From a virus, in IMG/VR virus record IMGVR_UViG_3300017991_000005, positions 62,001 to 126,000 of that record: DNA of 64,000 nt. One strand, written 5' to 3'. Both the position numbers and the translations under genes were made by a program. Below the pieces are notes generated by a model that ran no database searches, was not told where the DNA came from, and was given only the letters and a program-made list of their open reading frames with translations. Of the stretch, positions 24,258 through 31,183 are shown piece after piece; the stretch's first letter is position 1, and the number at the start of each line of letters is the position of its first letter.

Positions 24258-25018
24258 CGCTTCGCTACGCCCTTCTTCTTGCCGCCCTTCTTGGCGGGCT
24301 TCTCTTTCCCGATGATCTTGAGCCTGATCCCGTAGTCCCGCTCGATGGCCTGGAGCATCCGCTCCACCTCGACGGCCATGCCGCCCTCGTCGTCGCGCAG
24401 GTGCATGGCGAAATAGGCCGTCGCCATCATGCTGATAATCCGGCCGTTGGCCTGCTCGCCGGTCCGGCGCTCGATGGTGGCGATGGCGTCCACGACGAAC
24501 CGGTAGTCGTCGGGGTCGTCGAACTCCAGCCCCAGGCGTATGCGCGTACGCTTGGCCTTGTCGTCCCCCTCGGCGAGCGGGTCCGGGGTCTCCGTTCCGG
24601 TGGCGATCCTGACCTCGGCTTCGAGGGCCCTCGACGAGAGGTTCTGGGCTTTCTGGAGCCACTCCCCGGCGTTGTCGTCGTCGAGCACGCGAGAGATGAA
24701 CCGGAGCTTCGTCCACCCCAGCCCTACAAGGTCCTGCTTGACGCCCCCCGACACCCGGAGCTCCTGGAGGGTGGTGTATATTTTTGCGAGCTCCTCGGCC
24801 TTGCGCTCCCGGAAGCCGAGGACGGCCCAGCACCAGTCGCCGAAGCCCTGGAAAGTCCTCGTCCCCCACTTCTTCCAGAGGACCTCCTCCCGCACGCGCA
24901 GGATGAGGCCGCCGAGGGCGAGGTTATTGGCGTGGATGTCGGAAGCGAGCTTCTCTATCTGTACCCGTATCTGCCCGTGGGAGAGCTTCCGGATTGCACT
25001 CTCAGATAGTGGGCCCAT
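24254..25018 (-). CDS. Hypothetical protein with lysine-rich tail, 254 aa
   Basis: A mostly helical protein. The early part (HANNLALGGLILRVREEVLW, FGDWCWAVLGFRERKAEEL) recalls DUF3102-type phage/plasmid DNA-binding proteins, but the match is weak. The C-terminus ends KPAKKGGKKKGVAKR, one of the recurring lysine-rich tails. An acidic run lies before the last third. It starts the pre-terminase cluster after a 55-base gap. Confidence 0.6.
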   Translation of the reverse strand: MGPLSESAIRKLSHGQIRVQIEKLASDIHANNLALGGLILRVREEVLWKKWGTRTFQGFGDWCWAVLGFRERKAEELAKIYTTLQELRVSGGVKQDLVGLGWTKLRFISRVLDDDNAGEWLQKAQNLSSRALEAEVRIATGTETPDPLAEGDDKAKRTRIRLGLEFDDPDDYRFVVDAIATIERRTGEQANGRIISMMATAYFAMHLRDDEGGMAVEVERMLQAIERDYGIRLKIIGKEKPAKKGGKKKGVAKR

Positions 25019-25073
25019 ACGCTGACACCTCCACTAAATATGGGGTATAAGCTACGGAGCGATTTCCCCCCTG

Positions 25074-25328
25074 TCAAGGGGTGTCGAGGGGGTCTCCCTC
25101 CTCGACCTGTTCGAGCACGTGCCGACGGTGCTCGGCGGCGAAGGACGGGCGGGGAATCCCCATCTCGTCTGCCATGCTTGCAAGGGTCTTCCCTGCCCGG
25201 TCGAAGAGGTAGGCGTCAAAGGACTTGTAACCGAGCTTCTTGAGAGCTCCCTCGATGGACTCGCGGGTGGAAACGCGCCGCTGCCGTGCCGGTTTGACCG
25301 ACTTCTGCTTGGACTTGGTTCTTGCCAT
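25074..25328 (-). CDS. Small basic helix-turn-helix-like protein, 84 aa
   Basis: The N-terminus is basic (MARTKSKQKSVKPARQRRVS). The C-terminal half (FDRAGKTLASMADEMGIPRP) resembles the recognition helices of small regulators in which ASMADEMG corresponds to the turn. A DNA-binding regulator is likely but not certain. A TATCGGTAC motif just upstream is shared with the gene at 14398. Confidence 0.58.
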   Translation of the reverse strand: MARTKSKQKSVKPARQRRVSTRESIEGALKKLGYKSFDAYLFDRAGKTLASMADEMGIPRPSFAAEHRRHVLEQVEEGDPLDTP

Positions 25329-25373
25329 GCCACACCTTGTATCGGTACGTTTACAGTGTACCAGACAAGCGGG

Positions 25374-26336
25374 TCATGGTGCCATAAAATTCTCCGGAGG
25401 TTTCTCGCCCCAGCACTCGGCGGCAGCCGGGCACGACCGCGCTTCGGGGTCCTTGATCTTCCGGCAGGTCCTCCAGTCCGTGTGAGGAGGGCGCCGCTTC
25501 TTGAGGGACTGGAGAACCGCCCGCGACCGCCGCACGGAGAAATCCCACGCCGCCGGGTCCTTCGGGACGATGAACTCCTTGACCTCGGACTTGTTCTTAT
25601 TGAAGTAGAGGATGAGAGCCCACTGGCGCCCGAAAAGGTGCATGTAGATGGACGCCTGGAAGACGTGCTCCGGCTTCGGGAGCGGGTCGCCGTACTTCTC
25701 CTCGTAGCCGTTCTGATTGATGCTCTTGACCTCCAGGATGCCCCGGTAGGTGTCCCCGGCGAACCGGTAGTCCAGGAAGCCGTCGGTAGAGCCAGCGATG
25801 CGCTCCGCGTCGTCTACCGCGAACGGTTCGACGTATTCCCAGTGAGGCCACGTCTCGTGGTTCTTGGAGCACTTCGGGCAGAGGTCGAAGTCGTGGATGC
25901 CGTGGCCGCTGGCAGAGACGACGCGCACGCGGGGCATCTGGAGCGGCTCCTTGCCCTTCACCACGTGGCCGCACGTCGGGCAGCGCCACGCCCCCACGAG
26001 GAGGCCGGTAACACCGTAGTAGTATTGCACCTGCTTGTGGATCACCGTCCCGGTGTCGAAGATGGCCTGGAGGGACCCTTTCGGGGAGCTGGCGTAGAGG
26101 CAGGCGTGCACCAGCTTCTTGAGGCGCTCCCTGTTCTTTCCACGCGCTCGCTTGAGCTCCAGGAGCCACGTCCGGTGCCAGTATTCGAGTATCGGGCACA
26201 TGCCCTTGACCTGGGAGGCGTGAAAGTAATCGTCGGCGTGGCGCGGGCGCCGGTTGGGCTGCACGTCCAAGTACCGCTCGACACGGTTCCAGGTCTTGTC
26301 TCCGACGAAGGGAAGGTTCAGATTCGAGAGGTCCAT
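25374..26336 (-). CDS. Cas4/RecB-like PD-(D/E)XK nuclease, 320 aa
   Basis: The RecB-type core is clear. It has GTVIHKQVQYYY (His), AGSTDGFLDYRF (Asp), GILEVKSIN (E-x-K) and FQASIYMHLFG (QxxxY). One Cys near residue 47 (VKGMCPILEYWHR) and three near the C-terminus (CRKIKDPEARSCPAAAECW) match the four iron-sulphur ligands of Cas4. A separate CPTCG...CPKC zinc finger is inserted before the core. There are no CRISPR genes, so a 5'-end resection exonuclease for recombination is the likely role. Confidence 0.82.
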   Translation of the reverse strand: MDLSNLNLPFVGDKTWNRVERYLDVQPNRRPRHADDYFHASQVKGMCPILEYWHRTWLLELKRARGKNRERLKKLVHACLYASSPKGSLQAIFDTGTVIHKQVQYYYGVTGLLVGAWRCPTCGHVVKGKEPLQMPRVRVVSASGHGIHDFDLCPKCSKNHETWPHWEYVEPFAVDDAERIAGSTDGFLDYRFAGDTYRGILEVKSINQNGYEEKYGDPLPKPEHVFQASIYMHLFGRQWALILYFNKNKSEVKEFIVPKDPAAWDFSVRRSRAVLQSLKKRRPPHTDWRTCRKIKDPEARSCPAAAECWGEKPPENFMAP

Positions 26337-26776
26337 GCCTTGATCTCCTCCTGTACTGCGGGGTCGTCGAGGTCTCCGAGGGCCGCCTCGGCGATCCGAT
26401 AGAGGACCTCTTGAACGGCTTTGGGAAGGGCCACCCACTCCTGCGGGAACCCGTGAGGCACGTCCGCGTAGCCGAAGCCGAGGGCTGGCACGCGCCCCAC
26501 GGCGAGCGCCTCCCGGCATATCTTCATGACCACGGCCTTAGAGACCTGGATGGTCTCGGCCGAGGTAGTCTTGCACTCCTCCAGGAGGAGCACGCGGCCG
26601 AGGATGTCCCCCTTTCGGGCACCGCACCCGGAGCCGGGCTGCTCGGTGCCGAAGGACTTGGCGTGGTCTTTCTGTTGCTCACGCCAGGGGATTCTCGAAC
26701 CGCACCGTGAGGGGCGACGAGGAGACGACTCGCGGGCGACGCCCGGCTTCCTTCTCCTCGGCTTCTCCTCCGCCAT
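26318..26776 (-). CDS. Resolvase-type PD-(D/E)XK endonuclease, 152 aa
   Basis: The central part GSGCGARKGDILGRVLLLEE followed by CKTT has the GD...ExK catalytic pattern of archaeal Hjc-like and phage resolvase nucleases, followed by IQVSKAVVMKICREAL and GRVPALGFGY. The basic N-terminus (EEKPRRRKPG) overlaps its upstream neighbour by 98 bases in another frame; a GAGG site precedes this ATG. It sits with the RecA-like and Cas4-like proteins, which supports a role in recombination. Confidence 0.72.
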   Translation of the reverse strand: MAEEKPRRRKPGVARESSPRRPSRCGSRIPWREQQKDHAKSFGTEQPGSGCGARKGDILGRVLLLEECKTTSAETIQVSKAVVMKICREALAVGRVPALGFGYADVPHGFPQEWVALPKAVQEVLYRIAEAALGDLDDPAVQEEIKAWTSRI

Positions 26777-26963
26777 TGAGCCTCACTCTCCGGCGCTTGC
26801 CTCGGCCGTCCACGATGGAGACCTGCCCGCGAGGGTACTCTTCCCGGATTTCGGCCAAGAGGCCACGCGCCGACTTCTCGATCTCGGACCTTGTTCCCAC
26901 CCGGACCGCCCAAGGCTGCCACGGGCCCGGCCCGTCCTTGAACTCGATCTGCGCTTCGGACAT
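26679..26963 (-). CDS. Hypothetical protein, 94 aa
   Basis: A basic small protein beginning MSEAQIEFKDGPGPWQPW, with GKRRRVRLNGGGEAEEKEAG in the second half. The start follows AGGAGG-type purines and is 28 bases from the perfect promoter at 26991. Its last 98 bases overlap the nuclease gene in another frame. No family recognised. Confidence 0.6.
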   Translation of the reverse strand: MSEAQIEFKDGPGPWQPWAVRVGTRSEIEKSARGLLAEIREEYPRGQVSIVDGRGKRRRVRLNGGGEAEEKEAGRRPRVVSSSPLTVRFENPLA

Positions 26964-26990
26964 GCTATCCTCCTTTCCACTCTCTACCCT

Positions 26991-27019
26991 ATTATAGCAT
27001 ATCACGAAACACTTGTCAA
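26991..27019 (-). promoter_or_regulatory. Consensus sigma70 promoter, conserved-spacer family
   Basis: TTGACA, 17-bp spacer AGTGTTTCGTGATATGC, then TATAAT: both boxes are perfect. It drives the 94-aa gene and the two nuclease genes after it. Confidence 0.92.
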
Positions 27020-27026
27020 GATAAAT

Positions 27027-28520
27027 TTACACCTCGAACTTCTGGGTGAAGGGGTTGCCCTTCGGGACTCCCTTCTTCTTGCCCTGTCTGGCAGGCTTTT
27101 CCGGCTCCTGGGAAGCCTCGGCCGGGCCGGGGGTCTCCTGAATCTCCGCGAAGACAAGCTCCCCCATCTCATCCTTCCGGATGAGCGCGGAGAGGACTCG
27201 CGCCCGGAGATCGGCGTACACCGTGGGGTTGTTCTCCAGGAAAGCCGAGAGCGCCTTGAGGGTCTTGAAGGTCTCCTGGCCTCCCTCCATGTACTCCGAG
27301 AGGAGCTTGTAGCCTTTGCCGTCCTCGATATGGCCGAGGCTCCGGGCCTGCTCCACGACTACCTTCTGGTCTTCCACGTCCCCCACGGCGCGGCCGAGGG
27401 TGGGTTTGAGCCAGAACCGAAACACTCCGCCGACCTTCGGGGAGCCCCCGGCCTTGTTCTTGTCCACCGTGTACTCGAAGGTCCCGTACTCGGCCACGTC
27501 CCCCTTGAACTCGTATCCCTTCGCCCGCATACCAATGTCGAGGGAGAGGGCGTGGTCGATGGCGTTCGAGGCGGCCGGGGCGAGGTAGGCGTGCTGCCCC
27601 CATCCAATCCCCTTCATGCGGACTTGATCGGTGCAGAGGATCGTGGGGGCGTACCTGTTCATGAGCCCCTCCTCGGACATGGCACTGAGCCACTTCTTGA
27701 TAGCCCTGGTCATCACGCTCGCCTGCCCGGCCACCTTGGGGTTCTCCCGGTGGCTCTTGCTGATCTCGTCCTCCGGGGTCAGCATGGCGAGAGAGTCGAT
27801 GACGATGAGGTCGAACTCGCGGGTGAGGATGAGCTCTTCCGTGGTGTCGAGCACCATCTCCGCCCACCGCCCGCCCACGAGGGCCACGAGGGAGGTGTCC
27901 ACGCCGTTGTTCTGGGCCCACTTCTTGTCGATGGTGCGCTCGCTGTCGATGTAGATACACCGCCAGGGCTCGTTCCTGTCGCACTCCTCGAAAACGATCT
28001 TGACCTTCTGCGTTTTCTTCTTTTTCCCCTTGGTTTCCACCTCGGCCGTCGTCTCGATCCAGGGCTTCTTCGGCGTCGCCGGGGCCGGGAGCATCCCGTA
28101 GCGGAGCTGTATGGTCTGCTCCTGGGTCAGGAACTTGAAGTCGTCCGGCTTGGCGAGGGTAAAGCGGGGGTCCGGGCACCTACAGTTCTTCCGGCCCGTC
28201 ATGGGGTCCTCGACGATAGGGGACTTACAGTGGCGGCAGTACCGCTGAGCCTGGGCGACCGCCCGGAGGCACAGGGTTGTCTTGAGGGTGCTCTTCTTCC
28301 CCCAGAGCCGGTTCACCCGGCCGACGACGATGCCGCCCCGCGTCTTCCAGTCCATGTCCAAGATGCCGAAGGGCAGGCGCTCCACGTCGGCGACAGCGGC
28401 CACGTTGAGCGGGAGCGCCGTATGGGTCCCGTATCGGCGATTGATCTGCTCCGAGACCTCGCGGAGGCGCTCCCGGCCCTTCTCCGGGGAGCCTCCGAGG
28501 TCGTGTTTCGCTTTCGCCAT
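27027..28520 (-). CDS. RecA/UvsX-like recombinase with zinc-knuckle insertion, 497 aa
   Basis: The ATPase core shows GRVNRLWGKKSTLKTTLCLR (residues 67-86), a Walker A in which the usual second Gly is Leu (GKKSTLKT), then YIDSERT with Glu194 and Walker B FDLIVIDSLAML (Asp242). Cys95/98 and Cys113/115 form a zinc-knuckle insertion just after Walker A, absent from standard RecA. The C-terminus has KPARQGKKKGVPKG. It would form filaments on ssDNA for strand exchange. It is the last gene of the helicase-recombinase run. Confidence 0.82.
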   Translation of the reverse strand: MAKAKHDLGGSPEKGRERLREVSEQINRRYGTHTALPLNVAAVADVERLPFGILDMDWKTRGGIVVGRVNRLWGKKSTLKTTLCLRAVAQAQRYCRHCKSPIVEDPMTGRKNCRCPDPRFTLAKPDDFKFLTQEQTIQLRYGMLPAPATPKKPWIETTAEVETKGKKKKTQKVKIVFEECDRNEPWRCIYIDSERTIDKKWAQNNGVDTSLVALVGGRWAEMVLDTTEELILTREFDLIVIDSLAMLTPEDEISKSHRENPKVAGQASVMTRAIKKWLSAMSEEGLMNRYAPTILCTDQVRMKGIGWGQHAYLAPAASNAIDHALSLDIGMRAKGYEFKGDVAEYGTFEYTVDKNKAGGSPKVGGVFRFWLKPTLGRAVGDVEDQKVVVEQARSLGHIEDGKGYKLLSEYMEGGQETFKTLKALSAFLENNPTVYADLRARVLSALIRKDEMGELVFAEIQETPGPAEASQEPEKPARQGKKKGVPKGNPFTQKFEV

Positions 28521-28529
28521 TGTGCGCTC

Positions 28530-28838
28530 CTATCCGGCCACGAGCTGGGTGACCTTCCGCTTGGCGTCGTCGAGGCTCCTAAGCTTCCCCCGGTCCGGCG
28601 GCCGGTCGCCCCGGTTCGCCTCCCAGTGGTACTCCCCCTCGACGAGGGTCACGAAGCCGTAGCCCTTCGGGTGGACGAACTGCCACACGTTCTTGAGCTC
28701 GCCCGTCTTCTCGTCGGTGAGCTGCTTCCAGCCCTGCCCCTCCCGACGGATGACCTCCTCCATGTCGGTCCCTGGCTTGCGCCGGGCCTCCTCCATGGCC
28801 TTGAGCTTCCTGTACTTGTCCGGAATCCAGATGGACAC
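28530..28838 (-). CDS. Hypothetical protein, 102 aa
   Basis: GTG start with the strong site GGAGGTGTAATC. The protein (SIWIPDKYRKLKAMEEARRK at the start) has a Trp-rich centre (GWKQLTDEKTGELKNVWQFV) and a basic C-terminus. It is tucked between recombination genes with 2- and 9-base gaps, so a supporting role there is plausible. No family recognised. Confidence 0.62.
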   Translation of the reverse strand: MSIWIPDKYRKLKAMEEARRKPGTDMEEVIRREGQGWKQLTDEKTGELKNVWQFVHPKGYGFVTLVEGEYHWEANRGDRPPDRGKLRSLDDAKRKVTQLVAG

Positions 28839-28840
28839 GA

Positions 28841-29212
28841 TTACACCTCCTCCAGGGCCTCCCGTACCTTCTCGTCCACGAAGGCGAGGGCGGACTTGTA
28901 CGAGCGGTCCCGCTGCTCCACGACGGCCGACTCGGAGTCGGGGACGTTCCTCGTCTCGGTCACCTTGCACGAGAACCAGTGATTGTGGGTGATCTCCAAG
29001 GACCGGTTGACCTCGACGCCCACCTGGGCGACGGGCACCCCGGCCGGGAAGACGACCGTCTCGTAGCTGACTTCGCTCCGGGCCGGGTCCCCCGTGTGCT
29101 TCATCCGCACGACACGGGTGTCCAGCCGGAGGACCTCACTTCCGCTTCTTGGCGCGGCCTTTTTTACGGCCTTTTTTCTTGCTGCCTTTTTCTTTCCGCT
29201 TGATGGGCTCAT
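28841..29212 (-). CDS. Hypothetical protein with N-terminal KKAA tail, 123 aa
   Basis: The start MSPSSGKKKAARKKAVKKAA gives a histone-H1-like basic arm. It is followed by an alpha/beta domain (TRVVRMKHTGDPARSEVSYE, ending ALAFVDEKVREALEEV). GGAG lies eight bases before the ATG at 29212. It overlaps the 3' lysine-rich end of its upstream neighbour by 77 bases, so both basic tails are encoded by the same DNA in two frames. Confidence 0.6.
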   Translation of the reverse strand: MSPSSGKKKAARKKAVKKAAPRSGSEVLRLDTRVVRMKHTGDPARSEVSYETVVFPAGVPVAQVGVEVNRSLEITHNHWFSCKVTETRNVPDSESAVVEQRDRSYKSALAFVDEKVREALEEV

Positions 29213-29792
29213 CGAAGGATCTCCAAGTAACACCTGCGCTGTTCAGCTCCTCGATGAGAAGCTGCCTTGTGATTGTCTCGCTCCGGCGCCCGTCGAAGAG
29301 GTAGACGCGCTCCACGGCGGCGCGAGCGGCCCGGCAGAACTCGATGGTGAACCAGTAGCGCCCGTGCTCGTCCTGCCACGAGTATCCGGGAAGCACCCGG
29401 TTGGCGATCCACCGGCGGACCGTGGGCATCGTGCGATAGACCGCCCGGCCGAGGACCCCGGACGAGTGCACCGTCGTAGGCGCCCCGTCGATCTCCACCT
29501 TCCTCGGTGTGAGGACGCGGCGCCCTTCCCAGTACGCCTCGCTCCGCTTCTTGTCCTCGGCGAGGCGCTCCTCGAAGAGCTGGGCCCGGCGAAGGGCGCG
29601 GTCCCCCTCGCCCCGCTGGCGCACGCGCTCCCGGTAGTCCTCGTCGTCCTTCCACCGCCTGGACCGCTTCTTGCTGATCTCGTCGCGGTTCTCGTCGTAG
29701 TATTGCTTGCTCGCCTTGCGGCGGTGCCGCGTCCGAGCCTCCTCGGAGCGGTGCTTCGGTGGGCGTCCACGCCCCTTTTTCTTCCGCGCCAT
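29136..29792 (-). CDS. MerR/excisionase-like DNA-binding protein with basic tails, 218 aa
   Basis: Residues 110-150 (LGRAVYRTMPTVRRWIANRV, LPGYSWQDEHGRYWFT) look like the winged helix of MerR/excisionase proteins. The N-terminus (MARKKKGRGRPPKHR) resembles an AT-hook, and the C-terminus ends EKGSKKKGRKKGRAKKRK. It is therefore probably a sequence- or structure-dependent DNA binder. It lies directly after the UvsW-like helicase. Confidence 0.65.
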   Translation of the reverse strand: MARKKKGRGRPPKHRSEEARTRHRRKASKQYYDENRDEISKKRSRRWKDDEDYRERVRQRGEGDRALRRAQLFEERLAEDKKRSEAYWEGRRVLTPRKVEIDGAPTTVHSSGVLGRAVYRTMPTVRRWIANRVLPGYSWQDEHGRYWFTIEFCRAARAAVERVYLFDGRRSETITRQLLIEELNSAGVTWRSFDEPIKRKEKGSKKKGRKKGRAKKRK

Positions 29793-29794
29793 CT

Positions 29795-31183
29795 CTATCT
29801 CCTTGCCGAGGGGATGTTATTTCGCAGCCTGATCCCCATCCGAATATACTGGGTCCTCCTCCGCTCCGCCCAGTCCACGAGCGACCCGATGCGGTCCACA
29901 AAGTCCACAATGATCGGGGGCATCTTCTTCACGTAGAACCGGAGGGCCCTCCCCACCGGTTGCTCCACGTCCGGCCTGGGGGTGGTGAGGAAAACCGCGT
30001 CTATGTCGCCGATGTCCAGGCCCTCGTCCGCCATCCCGTACGTGGCAAGGATGACGTTCTTTTGCGCCACCCGGTCGAGCTGCTCCTGCTTCCTTCGGCC
30101 CACGTAGAACCCAGTCCGGCGCCGGACCTCCAGCGGGAGGAGCTCGTACAGCTCGGCAAGGTGCCCCCGGATTCCCGAAAACACCATGATACGCCTGCGC
30201 CCGGCCAGGACAGCTTTCTCGATCTCGGCCGCGACGATCTCATTCCGGCCCGGCATGGCCGCGAGCCGCTTCTCCACGAGGGTCCGATTCAGGGACCCGA
30301 ACGACTGCATGCTCTTCACCCCGCCCAGGAAATGCAGGCCGTAGAACTGGGCGTCCGCCTTCACGTTGTCCCTGTGGAGGCGCCCCAGCACGTTGCCCAG
30401 GGCGTGATTGAAGACCGGTCCGAGGCCGTCTTTTCGACGGAGCGTCGCTGTCAGCCCCACCGCGTACCTCGCCGAGAACTGGGTCATGGCCCCCTGCCAC
30501 GTCCGCGCCGGTATGTGGTGCGTCTCGTCAACGAGGATGAGGCCCCAGGCCCGATAGAAGTCCTCCGGGTACGTCCTGGCGTGGAGCGACTGTATCATGG
30601 CGATGGACATGGGCCACTGGGGCCCGTAGTCGCACCGGTCCTCCCGCACGAGCCCCACTTTCGGGGGGCGCCCGTCCACGAGGACGTGCCGCCGAAACGA
30701 CTCCCGCCACTGATTCACGAGGGGGGACCTGTGCACGAGCACGAGCGTGGCCCGGCCGAGGGCGGCCGAGATTGCCGAACCCATGACTGTCTTCCCCATC
30801 CCGCAATCGGCCACCCCAAAGCCGCCGAGACCATTCTCCCGGAGTCCGCCCAAGATGTCTTCCACGAACTTCGGCTGCCCGGACGGGAAGGGGGCGACGC
30901 CGAGGTCTCCCCGGAACTCCATGTCGAACCCGAAGCCATCGGACCGCTTGTCCACGATCTCGAAGCCGTGCCGCCGGAGGAGGTTCGCCCCATAGAAGCG
31001 CGGGAGCCACAGGAAGGTGCCGTTCTCGCGGTACGTTTCCACGAGCTGTGGATCGTCTCCGAACTTCTTCTGCTTGAGGGTCAGAGAGTCCCGAATACGG
31101 TCCTCGACCCCGACCGGGAGGGCGTCCTTCCGCACCCGGACCATCTGATCGAGCCATGCCACCTTGTTCACTTTGCTGACCAT
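29795..31183 (-). CDS. UvsW/RAD25-like superfamily 2 helicase, 462 aa
   Basis: Helicase motifs appear in order: ADCGMGKT (residues 125-132), VHRSPLVNQW, DETHH (219-223), GLTATLRRKDG, MVFSGIRGHLAELY, and QPVGRALRF. The order and size fit T4 UvsW and RAD25-type DNA helicases, which remodel recombination intermediates and restart forks. The start overlaps the 3' end of the DNA polymerase gene by 16 bases. No unusual insertions. Confidence 0.87.
   Translation of the reverse strand: MVSKVNKVAWLDQMVRVRKDALPVGVEDRIRDSLTLKQKKFGDDPQLVETYRENGTFLWLPRFYGANLLRRHGFEIVDKRSDGFGFDMEFRGDLGVAPFPSGQPKFVEDILGGLRENGLGGFGVADCGMGKTVMGSAISAALGRATLVLVHRSPLVNQWRESFRRHVLVDGRPPKVGLVREDRCDYGPQWPMSIAMIQSLHARTYPEDFYRAWGLILVDETHHIPARTWQGAMTQFSARYAVGLTATLRRKDGLGPVFNHALGNVLGRLHRDNVKADAQFYGLHFLGGVKSMQSFGSLNRTLVEKRLAAMPGRNEIVAAEIEKAVLAGRRRIMVFSGIRGHLAELYELLPLEVRRRTGFYVGRRKQEQLDRVAQKNVILATYGMADEGLDIGDIDAVFLTTPRPDVEQPVGRALRFYVKKMPPIIVDFVDRIGSLVDWAERRRTQYIRMGIRLRNNIPSARR

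Noticed and set aside
25029-25079. TTGACA in the gap after 25018 as a promoter
   Set aside because: The -35 is perfect, but no TATAAT-like box is found at 16-18 bp; the nearest, TATACC, is 22 bp away.
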